Source: Acipenser ruthenus (lineage: Eukaryota > Chordata > Actinopteri > Acipenseriformes > Acipenseridae). From it: 64,000 nucleotides of DNA. This document shows, piece after piece, positions 32,481-44,659 of the stretch. The notes under the pieces were generated by a model that saw only the letters and a list, made by a program, of their open reading frames with translations, was not told where the DNA came from and did not search any database. The first letter of the stretch is position 1, and each line of letters begins with the position of its first letter. The DNA is taken from the NCBI RefSeq assembly GCF_902713425.1, contig NC_081246.1, forward strand, positions 4,037,001 through 4,101,000. Reading direction: 5' to 3'. The translations under genes and the position numbers were made by a program.

Positions 32481-34736
32481 CTATCCTGTGTGAGTTAGCT
32501 GGTGTCTTTGAAGGTTACATTTATGATTAAAACTCTTCCCACAATCAGCACAGTGAAACGGTTTCTCTCCCGTGTGAATTCGCTGGTGTGATTGAAGGTT
32601 ACGTTTATGATTAAAACTCTTCCCACAATCTGCACAGTGATACGGTTTCTCTCCCGTGTGAATTCGCTGGTGTGATTGAAGGTTATATTTCCGAGTAAAA
32701 CGCCTCCCACAGTCAGGACACTCGTACGGTTTCTCTCCCGTGTGAATTCGCTTGTGTTTTTGAAGCTTACGTTTATGATTAAAACTCTTCCCACTATCAG
32801 CACATTGAAACGGTTTCTCTCCCTTGTGAATTTGCTGGTGTGCTTTAAGTAAAGTTTTATGATTAAAATCTTTCCCACAATCAGCACAGTGAAATGGTTT
32901 ATCTGTACTGTGAGTTAGCTGGTGTGTTTGAAGGTCACCTTTCTGATTAAAATGCCTCCCACAGTCAGGACATTCGTACAGTTTCTCTCCTGTGTGAATT
33001 CGCTGGTGTAATTGAAGGCTTTCTTTCCGAGTAAAACGCCTCCTGCAGTCAGGACACTCATACGGTTTCTCTCCCGTGTGAATTCGCTGGTGTCTTTGAA
33101 GGTGTCCTTTCTGATTAAAACTCTTTCCACACTCTGTACAGCGAAACGGTTTCTCTCCTGTGTGAATACGCTGGTGTATTTTCAGCTTTCCTCGGTTACT
33201 GAAATTGGTGCCACATTCAGTACAGTGATACAAGATCTGCTCTGAAGGAATCTGCTGGGGAGTTTGAAGGGAAATGAAGTTGCCCTGGGTTGCAGAACTG
33301 TCGGGATGTGGAGTCGCTGTATATCCCACAGGAAGTGGTCGGCTATCTTGTGCAGAAAGATTCTGAACCGAGTCAGTTCTCAGTTTCTTCACATATTCAT
33401 CTTGGGGTGTCGACTCTCTGTGTTTCTGCTTACGCTGCAGTTTCCCATCAGTAGAGATTTTGCTCTGGGGTGCTGGAGTGGAGGTGCGTCTTCCTAGATC
33501 TGCTTTAGAAGCGCAGGAGACAGAAGCCAAGGTTACTGCACAGCATTGAATCACAGCCACTTTCCTGCAAGGCTTCACCTCACAGCCATCACTGTTAACA
33601 ATTAGAACATTGAAAAGCAAGAAAGATGATAAACTCTTAATCCTTCACAAAACAATTGCAATTCTTATATAAACTGTATTTTTGACATTCTACTCACATG
33701 CTGTGCTGCTCGTGGACGGCATCGCTCCTTCCTCCTTTCCATCTGCAGCTCTTTCCTGAGGGGGGTGATGTTTCCTCTGAATGGACCCCAGCACAGTGCC
33801 CTCTTCTCCAACACTAGAACCAGTGTCTTCAGAGACAGGCTGATTGGGTTTCATGCAGATCTGTTGAGGAGGATAATCTTCACAATGGCTAGATTCCATC
33901 TTAACTATATTCTCCTCCAGCGTATTGACTTTATTTTCTTTACTAACTTCCTCTGTGATGTGATCACACTCCAGCTCTACGGCCTCCTCTTTAATGTGGA
34001 CAGGTTCAAGTTCAGGGATCTCTTTACTTTCTACAATTGTCAGGTCTGTAATCTCCATTATTCTTCCACACCGCTTCTGATCACAGATTTCCTCTTTTGT
34101 GTAAACAGCTTCCATCACTGGCCCCTCCTCTGCTTCACTGAAAGCACGTCTCTCTCCAGAATCTGAGTGAAACAAAATTATACATGCTTTTAACTCTCAC
34201 TGTACAAATAAATACAATCATGTAATTCTGTGGAGTTTATAACTGTATGAAATAACACATCATGGATATTATATATGAAACATTGTGAACGGAGCCTTCT
34301 TCAAGGAAACACAATCATTACAGTAGTGCTGTATTTAATTGTATTTTATTTTTTAATGACTGGAAGGCATACAAGAACCATAACATTATTAAAAATCACC
34401 TTTAACTCTGGTGAATAACCTCTGGCTCTCAATCCTCGGATGGTTTTGTTTCTTACAGTCCGTGTTCATGTTTCCCAGGGCTTGTCTGATGTTTGCATCC
34501 GCAGCGCTGACACACAGACGCACCGCTTTCAACTCGCTCTCTGATATTTCCAATCTCAGCTTCAGACTTTCATTCTCTTTCTCCTTTCCAGCCATTTCCA
34601 TTCGGAATTCAGTGAATTTGCCGCCGACAACTTTTGTGATTTGGCACAAGACGGTGTCTACAGCCGCTTTCACTGCGTGCTCGATGGTAGAGGCGAGCTC
34701 GTCTTGAAAGAACGACACGGAGACGCTGACGTCCAT
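32481..34736 (-). CDS. C2H2 zinc-finger protein Z5, 9 fingers, cut 3' end
   Basis: About 606 aa. Exons 34736-34400, 34162-33698, 33499-32481. Exon 1 tail is class II. Nine fingers; finger 6 reads FQCADSGKSF, so its second zinc cysteine is serine. The frame ends THTG-stop: the GAG of the TGEKP linker reads TAG, and five codons' worth of bases later the sequence passes into the EnSpm-like fossil (ACAGCTTTGAAAATCC). The usual last finger and the array's AATAAA are missing, so a poly-A site must come from the transposon. Head to head with Z6. Confidence 0.8.
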
Positions 34737-35017
34737 CTTCACTGACTGTTAGCTTGAGACTGATATCCTTTCTGTATTCACGCTTTTATTATGAATAATA
34801 TTGGGCGCCTCTCTTTGTTATTCAGTCAGCACTTGACTTATTTAGCAAGTTTCTCTGCTGCTGCAGCTCAACAACCCCACGCAGTCCCACACACACAATG
34901 TAAACAAACCCGCACACACTTCCGCTTCCTCCCTGCTCCCATGGAGACGAGCGCGTCGTGACGTCACGTTAGCGGATTGGCGCCTCCTGCTGGAAGCACC
35001 CGGATGGAAGCTGACGG
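34737..35017 (-). promoter_or_regulatory. Promoter block of Z5
   Basis: Same block, CRE at 34959-34966, then the alternative cassette. About 2.5 kb from the Z6 promoter, which points the other way. Confidence 0.7.
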
Positions 35018-35498
35018 CAATGGATTCCTTGACCAGGGTGACCAGACGCCCCGGTAAAGCCGGGCTTGCCAGTTTTCAGACTTCATGTTTTTGTCCCGGT
35101 CAGAAACAGTAACATTATCTTCCCGGTTTTGTTATTTTGTGTTGAAATGGTTTATATGGGCAGCAGTGTGGAGTAGTGGTTAGGGCTCTGGACTCTTGAC
35201 CGGAGGGTCGTGGGTTCAATCCCAGGTGGGGGGACACTGTTGCTGTACCCTTGAGCAAGGTACTTTACCTAGATTGCTCCAGTAAAAATCCAACTGTATA
35301 AATGGGGAATTGTATGTAAAAATAATGTGATATCTTGTAACAATTGTAAGTCACTCTGGATAAGGACATCAGCTAAGGAATAAGTTGATAACTGCAGCGA
35401 GTTAACAGCAGAGTAATTTTATTATGAAATAAAAAATGAATTACTTATTTTCTGATTATGTGTTTAAAATCAATATTTATCCTGGACCATGGCTTTTT

Positions 35499-35500
<2 letters not shown>
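35018..35500. repeat. Alternative upstream cassette, copy 2, with SINE insertion
   Basis: Starts exactly as the cassette before Z3, is interrupted by SINE B at 35158-35384, and resumes with the CTGATTATGTGTTTAAAAT and CCTGGACCATGGCT blocks. More diverged after the SINE than the copies before Z3 and Z8. Confidence 0.6.
35158..35384 (+). mobile_element. tRNA-derived SINE, family B
   Basis: Head GGGCAGCAGTGTGGAGTAGT, box B GGGTTCAATCCC, tail with AACAATTGTAAGTCACTCTGG ending near CAGCTAAGGAATAAG; complete but somewhat diverged. Confidence 0.85.

Positions 35501-35556
<56 letters not shown>
35500..35556. repeat. (TA)n microsatellite
   Basis: Perfect TA run in the spacer between Z5 and Z6. A second simple run, (AAT)n, lies at about 35800-35852. 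Confidence 0.95.
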
Positions 35557-35561
<5 letters not shown>

Positions 35562-35799
35562 TTCCCATAGAGCCGTTCCCAATATAGAGCCTTTAATAGC
35601 TCAGCCAATCAGGTGTCAGTATTGTGAAAACGAGGGCTGCCACCTGGACCTATAATTCCGGGACACTTTGGGACGTGGCGCGGTTTTTAAGTTGCCCTGA
35701 AACTGAAAGAAAAAAACACGCGAATTGAGCGCTAAACACGTGCTTAATTTATACTGCTTTTAAATGATCCAAATCACTGTGATAATATAATTCTTACAA

Positions 35800-35851
<52 letters not shown>

Positions 35852-35973
35852 TACTTTTTTATTTTGTAAAATTAGTTTTTCAGTTCTCAATATTTAAAAA
35901 ATGTTGCTTTTTATATCCTGGTAATTAGTTGTTAATTAATGTTACATCCTGTTAATAAGTTTCACTATATATA

Positions 35974-36221
35974 TATAGTAACGGGCACGGCTGGACTGAC
36001 TCGCCGTTGCCACCTGTCGGCGAATAGGGCGCTGTGCCCGGAGCCAGTCCCCCACATTTGGTTAATGTGCAGCAGAGGATGCTGGGAGTACAAACTATGG
36101 TAGGGGAGAAACGGAATTATTGTTGTTGGAGGGCGCTGACTTGCTGTTAGCTGCTTAATAAACTGCATTACCTAAAATAGCTATTGTGTGCGTGTCTCCG
36201 TTAATCCCTGTGCTCGCTACA
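35974..36221 (+). mobile_element. Probable solo LTR of an LTR retrotransposon (fossil)
   Basis: About 248 bp with partly matching inverted ends (TATAGTAACGGGC.. / ..GCTCGCTACA), an AATAAA in the right half, and the same five bases (ATATA) on both sides, as a target-site duplication would give; the AT-rich setting weakens that last point. No internal coding part. Likely Ty3/Gypsy-like; single LTR left after recombination. Confidence 0.5.
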
Positions 36222-36423
36222 ATATAAACATTTATGATGGTACTTCGTTTATTTAATTTGTTAAAAGATATTATTGTATTGTCATGCTGCCTCGAGATAA
36301 TTAATTAACTGGATCAATTTAGCAAAGGTTTAGCGCTCAATTAAAGGCAACTTCAAAATCCCGTTCTGTCGTGCAGTGTTCCGGAATTATGGGGACAGGT
36401 GTTAGTATTATTATTATTATTAT

Positions 36424-36652
36424 TTGTTTATTTAGCAGACGCCTTTATCCAAGGCGATTTACAGAGACTAGGGTGTGTGAACTATGCATCAGCTGCAGAG
36501 TCACTTACAACTACGTCTCACCCGAAAGACGGAGCACAAGGAGGTAAAGTGACTTGCTCAGGGTCACACAATGAGTCAGTGGCTGAGGTGGGATTTGAAC
36601 CGGGGACCTCTTGATTACAAGCCCTTTTCTTTAACCGCTGGACCACACAGCC
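36424..36652 (-). mobile_element. tRNA-derived SINE, family A
   Basis: Complete copy, same head and tail as at 3519-3746, in the Z5-Z6 spacer, with (TTA)n on its tail side. Confidence 0.85.
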
Positions 36653-36699
36653 TCCCCACCCTGTTCAACACTATTTCTGGGAAGTCAGGTATGGTGAAG

Positions 36700-37420
36700 G
36701 CACACTTTTGCCGTGAGTGTACATCCCAGCACAGACGAATATCTCTTATAAAGTGTCCTGGCACACTCTACAACCCGGTTTCTCAGAGACGTCGGATTCA
36801 GCGGCCAAGAGTTGCGTCGCACAGTGAAGAACTTATCTGAAGCAGCAGAGAGGAGCAGCAACTGGCTGTGGTTGAGACGGAAAGATTCTGGCTGGGGATC
36901 TCAAGCACAAGAAAGAAAGAAACGCTGATGTACAGGTAAGTAAGCTGGGTTGAGTTGAGTGGGGGACGGAGGGGGGTGATGCTGGGACGCCAGAATCACC
37001 GTCGAGCACTCTTGAGGTGTCGTGGGCTAGTCGACGAAACACTGAGGATGGAAGGTGCCCACTTGAAGACCCCAGAGATGTACCCTACTTAGCTCAATCC
37101 AGACGGCTGTCCTGCTGATGCGCTGGGGAGACCGCACTGTGGTTGATCCCCGGAGCCAGCATCGCAGCCGTTGTGTGTGCTGATGCGCCAGGGAGGCAAA
37201 ATAAGCTGATCCCTGGAGCCAGCATTACACTTCAGCCATTCTGCCACAACACCAGACAGAAGGGTATCTACATCATCATATGGAAGGAAGCGCAAATGGA
37301 TGGAGACACAGATGGATCACATTAGTTTACTGTAAAGCTACGTCTTAGTTGTTGCTTATCTTGGCGAGAGCCAAGTTCAAAACAGCATGACGTTTTAACA
37401 TCTACTCTCGTGTAATGGGA
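36700..37420. repeat. Probable LINE untranslated region or other interspersed repeat
   Basis: Holds two similar blocks (GCTGATGCGCTGGGGAGACC..GATCCCCGGAGCCAGCAT and GCTGATGCGCCAGGGAGG..GATCCCTGGAGCCAGCAT) and a TGATGTACAGGTAAGTAAGC stretch that I associate with repeats common in fish cDNAs. No reverse transcriptase or other domain is present. Class unassigned. Confidence 0.35.
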
Positions 37421-37475
37421 ATTTTAAGAGTTAGTTTTAGGGTTACGTGTTGGGTTTGAGTTTAGGTTTAAGGCT

Positions 37476-37738
37476 GTGTTTCCAGCAGGAGGCGCCAATC
37501 CGCTAACGTGACGTCACGACGCGCTCGTCTCCATGGGAGCAGGGAGGAAGCGGAAGTGTGTGCGGGTTTGTTTACATTGTGTGTGTGGGACTGCGTGGGG
37601 TTGTTGAGCTGCAGCAGCAGAGAAACTTGCTAAATAAGTCAAGTGCTGACTGAATAACAAAGAGAGGCTCCCAATATTATTCATAATAAAAGCGTGAATA
37701 CAGAAAGGATATCAGTCTCAAGCTAACAGTCAGTGAAG
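37476..37738 (+). promoter_or_regulatory. Promoter block of Z6
   Basis: CCAAT at 37495-37499, CRE TGACGTCA at 37509-37516, Ets-like GGAAGCGGAAGTG beyond. Slightly shorter than the others: the outermost part is replaced by unrelated sequence, so Z6 faces neither the integrase-like remnant nor the cassette. Confidence 0.7.
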
Positions 37739-40315
37739 ATGGACGTCAGCGTCTCCGTGTCGTTCTTTCAAGACGAGCTCGCCTCTACCATCGAGCACGC
37801 AGTGAAAGCGGCTGTAGACACCGTCTTGTGCCAAATCACAAAAGTTGTCGGCGGCAAATTCACTGAATTCCGAATGGAAATGGCTGGAAAGGAGAAAGAG
37901 AATGAAAGTCTGAAGCTGAGATTGGAAATATCAGAGAGCGAGTTGAAAGCGGTGCGCCTGTGTGTCAGCGCTGCGGATGCAAACATCAAACAAGCCCTGG
38001 GAAACATGAACACGGACTGTAAGAAACAAAACCATCCGAGGATTGAGAACCAGGGGTTATTCACCAGAGTTAAAGGTGATTTTTAATAATGTTATGGTTC
38101 TTGTATGCCTTCCAGTCATTTAAAAATAAAATACAATTAAATACAGCACTACTGTAATGATTGTGTTTCCTTGAAGAAGGCTCTGTTCACAATGTTGCAT
38201 ATATAATATCCATGATGTGTTATTTCATACAGTTATAAACTCCACAGAATTACATGCTTGTATTTATTTGTACAGTGAGAGTTAAAAGCATGTATAATTT
38301 TGTTTCACGCAGATTTTGGAGAGAGACCTGCTTTCAGTGAAGCAGAGGAGGGGCCAGTGATAGAAGCTGTTTACACACAAGAGGAAATCTTTGATCAGGA
38401 GTGGTGTGGAAGAATAATGGAGATTACAGACCTGACAATTGTAGAAAGTAAAGAGATCCCTGAACTTGAACCTGTCCACATTAAAGAGGAGGCCGTAGAG
38501 CTGGAGTGTGATCACATCACAGAGGAAGTTAGTAAAGAAAATAAAGTCGATACACTGGAGGAGAATATAGTTAAACTGGAATCTAGCCATTGTGAAGATT
38601 ATCCTCCTGAACAGATCTGCATGAAACCCAATCAGCCTGTCTCTGAACACACTGATTCTGGTGTTGGAGAAGAGGGCACTGTGCTGGGGTCCATTCAGAG
38701 GAAACATCACCCCCCTCAGGAAAGAGCTGCAGATGGAAAGGAGGAAGGAGCGATGCCGTCCACGAGCAGCACAGCATGTGAGTAGAATGTCAAAAATACA
38801 GTTTATATAAGAATTGCAATTGTTTTGTGAAGGCTAAAGAGTTTATCATCTTTCTTGCTTTTCAATGTTGTGATTGTTAACAGTGATGGCTGTGAGGTGA
38901 AGCCTTGCAGGAAAGTGGCTGTGATTCAATGCTGTGCAGTAACCTTGGCTTCTGTTTCCTGCGCTTCTAAAGCAGATCTAGGAAGACGCACCTCCACTCC
39001 AGCACCCCAGAGCAAAATCTCTACTGATGGGAAACTGCAGCGTAAGCAGAAACACAGAGAGTCGACACCCAAAGATGAATATGTGAAGAAACTGAGAAAT
39101 CTTTCTGCACAAGATAGTCGACCACTTCCTGTGGGATATACAGCGACTCCACATCCTGACAGTTCTGCAACCCAGGGCAACTTCATTTCCCTACAAACTC
39201 CCCAGCAGATTCCTTCAGAGCAGATCTTGTATCACTGTACTGAATGTGGCACCAATTTCATTGACCGGGGAAAGCTGAAAACACACCAGCGAATTCACAC
39301 AGGGGAGAAACCGTTTCAGTGTTCAGAGTGTGGGAGGCGTTTTAATCACAAAGGAAACCTTCAAACCCACCAGCTAACTCACACTGCAGATAAACCATTT
39401 CACTGTGCAGATTGTGGGAAAGGTTTTAATCACAAAGGTAAACTTCAAACACACCAGTTAACACACAGTACAGATAAACCATTTCACTGTGCTGATTGTG
39501 GGAAATGTTTTAATCACAAAGGTAACCTTCAAACACACCAGTTAACACACAGTACAGATAAACCATTTCACTGTGCTGATTGTGGGAAGAGTTTTACTCA
39601 TAAATGTAGACTTCAGTTACACCAACGAATTCACACAGGAGAGAAACCGTATGAGTGTCCTGACTGTGGGAGGCGTTTTAATCAGAAAGGACACTTTCAA
39701 AGACACCAGCTAACTCACAGTACAGATAAACCATTTCAATGTGCCGATTGTGGGAAAGGCTTTAATCAGAAAACTTCACTTCAAGCACACCTGCAAATTC
39801 ACACAGGAGAGAAACCGTATGAGTGTCCTGACTGTGGGAGGCGTTTTCATCAGAAAGGAAGCTTTGAAAGACACCAGCTAACTCACAGTACAGATAAACC
39901 GTTTAATTGTGCTGATTGTGGGAAAGGTTTTAAACGTAAAACTTCACTTCAAGCACACCAGCAAATTCACAAGGGAGAGAAACCGTTTCAATGTGCTGAT
40001 TGTGGGAAAGGTTTTTATCAGAAATGTGTCCTTCGAAAACACCAGCTAACTCACAGTACAGATAAACCGTTTCACTGTGCTGATTGTGGGAAAGGTTTTA
40101 ATCAGAAATGTGACCTTCAACAACACCAGCGAATTCACACAGGAGAGAAACCGTTTCAGTGTCCTGACTGTGGGAGGCGTTTTAATCACAAAGGTAACCT
40201 TCAAACACACCAGCGAATTCACACAGGAGAGAAACCGTTTCACTGTGCTGATTGTGGGAAAGGTTTTAATCAGAAATGTGACCTTCAACAACACCAGCTA
40301 ACTCACACAAGATAG
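37739..40315 (+). CDS. C2H2 zinc-finger protein Z6, 13 fingers, cut 3' end
   Basis: About 713 aa. Exons 37739-38075, 38313-38777, 38976-40315; introns 237 and 198 bp; splice junction codon 2/3 is T+AT (Tyr). Exon 1 tail is class II. The pre-finger linker lacks five codons present elsewhere (LRNLSAQD for [13 protein letters not shown]). Thirteen fingers, several with STDKP linkers; two finger pairs (QKGSFER with RKTSLQA) recur in Z8. Finger 11 and finger 13 are the same ([19 protein letters not shown]). Ends THTR-stop at the same TAG as Z5, then EnSpm-like sequence. No array-type AATAAA remains. Confidence 0.85.
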
Positions 40316-42790
40316 AAACCGACAGCTTTGAAAATCTATTTACAAACATTAATACTGAAGCTAAATGGAAAAGACATTTCAGTGAAAAACGAGGTGTAGT
40401 GGAGTCTGTTGAGGTCCCTCTAGGAGTAAGATTTGACAGCAGAAGAAACCGGGATACAGGCACATATGATCACGATCCTGTAACTGACAAGTGTATTTAT
40501 ATTCCATTGTTAGAAACTTTAAAGTTTATATTTAGGAGTCCAGACATTTGTAATCCTATTGTACAACCCTGTGAACAAAACGTGGTTTATAAAGATTTCT
40601 GGTGACGGCAGCTGCTATAGAAATCATCCACTTTTCTCTCGGCATAGAAATGCATTTCAAATACAACTTTACTAGGATGACTTTGAAACTGCAAACCCAT
40701 TAGGATCCAAGCAAGGGATACATCAAATTGGAAGCTTATATTTTATTCTTAGAAATCTTTCACCAAAGGTAAATTCAGCACTAATGAATATTCACCTTGT
40801 TTCACTGTTCCACACAGAAGATATTAAAAAGTATGGCTTTAATGCTATACCACAACCTCACGTTGATGATTAAAACATTCTTGAAAGTACTGGAATTAAA
40901 GTTCCTTTTTCTGAAGAACCAATTGATGGTACAGTTGCTCAGGTCACAGGAGATACCTTAGGGGTGCACACACTTCTGGGGTTCAGGGAATCTTTCAGTT
41001 CAGTTTTTTTCTGTCGACTCTGCTTGATTGATAAGAATGCGTCTCAGTCAGTATTCAGCGACGATGATTCTAACATCATATTACGTGACAGAGTTTTGCA
41101 TGAACAGCATTGCAATGATCTGCTAGCAGACCCTACATGACCCTCCTCCTTTGGAATGAAGCGATATTGTTTGCTGAATGACTTACAGTTTCTTTCTCAT
41201 TTCTGATCATTTTGCTTTTGATATTATGCGCGATGTCCTCGAAGGCGTCCCCCAGTATGAAATGAAGTTGCTTTTCTGACAGTGTCATCTCCAAGCATGA
41301 CATCATTAATAGAATTCACTCTTAGAATTATGGTTTGTTGGAGAGAATGAATCATCCAAGGTTCAATCTAGAGCAGTCTGGCAATGGGATAGAGCTCAAT
41401 GCGATGCGGGCAGCAGTGTGGAGTAGCGGTTAGGGCTCTGGACTCTTGACCGGAGGGTCGTGGGTTCAATCCCAGGTGGGGGGACACTGCTGCTGTACCC
41501 TTGAGCAAGGTACTTTAGCTAGATTGCTCAAGTAAAAACCAGACTGTATAAATGGGGAATTGTATGTAAAAAATAATGTGTTATCTTGTAACAATTGTAA
41601 GTCGCCTTGGTTAAGGGTGTCTGCTAAGAAATAAGTAATAATATTCAAACATTCTGCTTAATTAAAAATATTTCCCTAGTATTTGGAGACATTGTAAATC
41701 AGGGAAACAAAAATCGGAGCTTGCTTCTGATGTTGTTAAATATTTTCAATATTGTTTTTTCACCAGTGATTGCTGAGGGTATGACAGTGTATCTCAAGCA
41801 CCTAATTGCAGAACATCATAAGCTTTTCAGAGAGCTATACCCACAATGCAATTCGATTCCAAAGCACCATTTCATGATCCATTATCCCAGATGCATCAGA
41901 AAAATAGATCCATTATTGCATTTCTGGGCAATGAGATTTGAGGCAAAGCACTAGTTTATTAAAAACAGTGTCAAGAATTTCAAAACTATTAACAAATCAC
42001 TGGACCAAAAACACCAAATAGCTACAGCATGCCACTGGGAGTCTTTATCAATAAAGACTATTGAATGTGGACCTCTTAAAACACAAGCTTTAAATGATTT
42101 TCCTGACTGTGAAATTATAGCGGAAAAACTGCAAGTTGGTTTAGATTGTGAAATTAATATTACTTCTAGGATTAGATACTCAGGAACTGAATATCGGACC
42201 GGCCGTCTGATTTGTATAAAAATAGAAGACGAAATTGCGGTATTTAGTAAAATAACTGGAATTGTTCGAGAAGCTGAACAATATATTTTAGTGGCATCTG
42301 AATTTGAAACAGTTTGTTTTGTAGAACATCTTCATTCATTTCATGCGAGAGGAACTTGGAAAAACGTTCCATTTGATCTTCAGACTTCATATGGCTTTGA
42401 AGAACCTGATTTGCATGCGGTTCCAGTGAGTTATTTAATGTATATGCCAACCACAACATTGTATTTTGATTTTAAGTTCTATAGTTTTGGAATTGAAATA
42501 AGTATCGTGGCACTTTGAGGGCTGGTTATGCAATGGGAATTTCTATAAATAGGGAGATATAAAGGAAGATGTAAATATCGCTCCTTCCACAGAAGGTGCA
42601 GGTTTGTCACTGCTTCCATTGAATTGAGGAGATTTAGAAATCGCAGCCAAAAGTGTGTTCACAAAGAACGTCCAAAATATGAGATCCAAAGGCAACCAAA
42701 CCACTCACCGTGGACACAAACTTTTGGCTGTGATGTCAAAATCTCCCGAGTTAAAGTGAAGCAGTAACTCAATGTCATGTTCTGGAGTTA
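40316..42790 (+). mobile_element. EnSpm-like DNA transposon fossil behind Z6
   Basis: Broken coding pieces in order: SFENLFTNINTEAKWKRHF-like start, DDFETANPLGSKQGIHQIGS, KVNSALMNIHLVSLFHTEDI, LESTGIKVPFSEEPIDGTVA, FCRLCLIDKNASQSVFSDDD, DVLEGVPQYEMKL, AEGMTVYLKHLIAEHHKLF, IPKHHFMIHYPRCI and FWAMRFEAKH, ending with a stretch that contains PFDLQTSYGFEEPDLHAV. This order fits the core of EnSpm/CACTA-like transposases known in fish. Frames shift and stop in several places. A SINE B sits inside at 41408-41636 and an inverted repeat around CAGCCAAAAGT lies near 42645-42735. Confidence 0.65.
41408..41636 (+). mobile_element. tRNA-derived SINE, family B, inside the EnSpm-like fossil
   Basis: Complete copy; identical site and near-identical sequence at 51929, so it was there before the 4.3 kb block was duplicated. 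Confidence 0.87.
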
Positions 42791-43179
42791 AATGCATTTG
42801 TGTGAATTACAAGTTGGGCTACAGAAATAGTACAAAATAACCCAGGATGGCAGTGAGGACATTTTGATTTAGAAAATGATATTCAAGTGTACTTTTTTTT
42901 CCTTTACCAGCAGTTATTCTTGTGGATGAACACTGTTGTCTAAAAGTAACTGACATCCAAAAATTATAAACTGTACTTAGTGTCCAAAAGGTGTATTTTG
43001 TGAAATAAATGCTTTGTTTTAATAGAGTCATGTGTCTGGATCCCTTTTTAGAATTTGTATGAAGTGTGTTTAATTACTGCTTTGTCTTACAAGTATTCCT
43101 ATAGCATAGTATTTAATCTATGAAGCTGAATATTTATGAGTGAGTTAAAATTACTAAATAGCAGTGTGACATTTACACT

Positions 43180-43868
43180 TACAGCACAATATAGTTAAAC
43201 TTACCCTGAATGAGATGACATTTAAAGTACCTTCCTCACAGCCTATGTTACTTACCGTGACCCAGTGATTGCCAGACACATTGAGATTCTGTACAAATCC
43301 TTGAGCCGATGAGCTGAAGGAGGTCAGCTGTGTCAGGCTGGTGACAGCATACAAACCTCCAACCTGTGGGAACTGTCTACGTAGCAGAGCCTGGCTGTGT
43401 CCATCACCTCATCACCCCTCCACAGGTGCTGTCCAACACAATAAAACAAATGACTCCTAATTCTGCCCCCCCTCCCCCTTCATTGAGAATGGCAGTCTTC
43501 TCCTCTTCATCGGTCACAACCCTACAGAGACACTCTCCAGTCTTCTCAGGTACTTACCTGACAGATAAAACAAAAGGAAAGATAATACTACAGTAAACAC
43601 TTCAATGAGTGGAGGTTTTTAAATGAATGTTTTTAAAAAGAATGAGCTAAAACCTATTCAAAAGAATCAGAACCACTGACAATACTGACATGTGGAAAAC
43701 TGTCTCTGCCCTTTATAATGGTCATTTCTTAGACTCTTAAGTTACATCATTTATATATATATATATATATGTATATATATTCTTCTTTAATACAAATTCT
43801 GTTTTCTGGTTCTCACATTTCTGCTATTAGTTATATATAGTTATATATTTAATCTTTTAACCCTTTTC

Positions 43869-43937
<69 letters not shown>

Positions 43938-44378
43938 CACACACACACGTTTATCATTTATTTAGATGTACATCTTCAAAAATACAGGGCGGCTTCAATA
44001 ACTTATAATGTATTAATATTAATTTTCAATATTTCTCTATTTTTTTTTACCTTTCAAAACGAATGTACTGGCTTTCTTTCTGATACCCCTCTTCTCCTCT
44101 TTGGTGGCTTGTTCAGGATACTCACCTGTGCTGAGGTAGCGATATACCGCTCTCAAGTGATCCATATCGATTGATAAATGTAGTTTTCTGAGGGGGAAAA
44201 AAACACAGTATTACAAATTTGTCCTGTAAAAAGAGAAATTATTTGATTACAATTGTACGACGGCGCCAACGAACTCCAACTGTCAGCGTCAAGATCTGTG
44301 GAGCAAAAGCAGTGACGCGCTTAGCAACAGAACGCTGACATGTCACATGACTCAGGGGGGGACAAATTTGGCACGAGA
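43180..44378 (-). pseudogene. KRBA2/Ginger-like integrase-protease gene remnant, copy d
   Basis: Divergent from Z7. Same parts as copies a-c, with a long (TA)n run (about 43874-43935) in its intron. Broken fossil. Confidence 0.6.
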
Positions 44379-44659
44379 CCGTCAGCTTCCATCCGGGTGC
44401 TTCCAGCAGGAGGCGCCAATCCGCTAACGTGACGTCACGACGCGCTCGTCTCCATGGGAGCAGGGAGGAAGCGGAAGTGTGTGCGGGTTTGTTTACATTG
44501 TGTGTGTGGGACTGCGTGGGGTTGTTGAGCTGCAGCAGCAGAGAAACTTGCTAAATAAGTCAAGTGCTGACTGAATAACAAAGAGAGGCTCCCAATATTA
44601 TTCATAATAAAAGCGTGAATACAGAAAGGATATCAGTCTCAAGCTAACAGTCAGTGAAG
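44379..44659 (+). promoter_or_regulatory. Promoter block of Z7
   Basis: Same 281 bp block; CRE at 44430-44437. Confidence 0.7.

Noticed and set aside
38855-38975. Open frame upstream of the finger exon ([18 protein letters not shown]...), present in every array gene
   Set aside because: It is in frame with the fingers but the exon 2 donor phase fits only the acceptor AAAGCAG|ATCTAGG; the open part includes that acceptor's pyrimidine tract, so it is intron.
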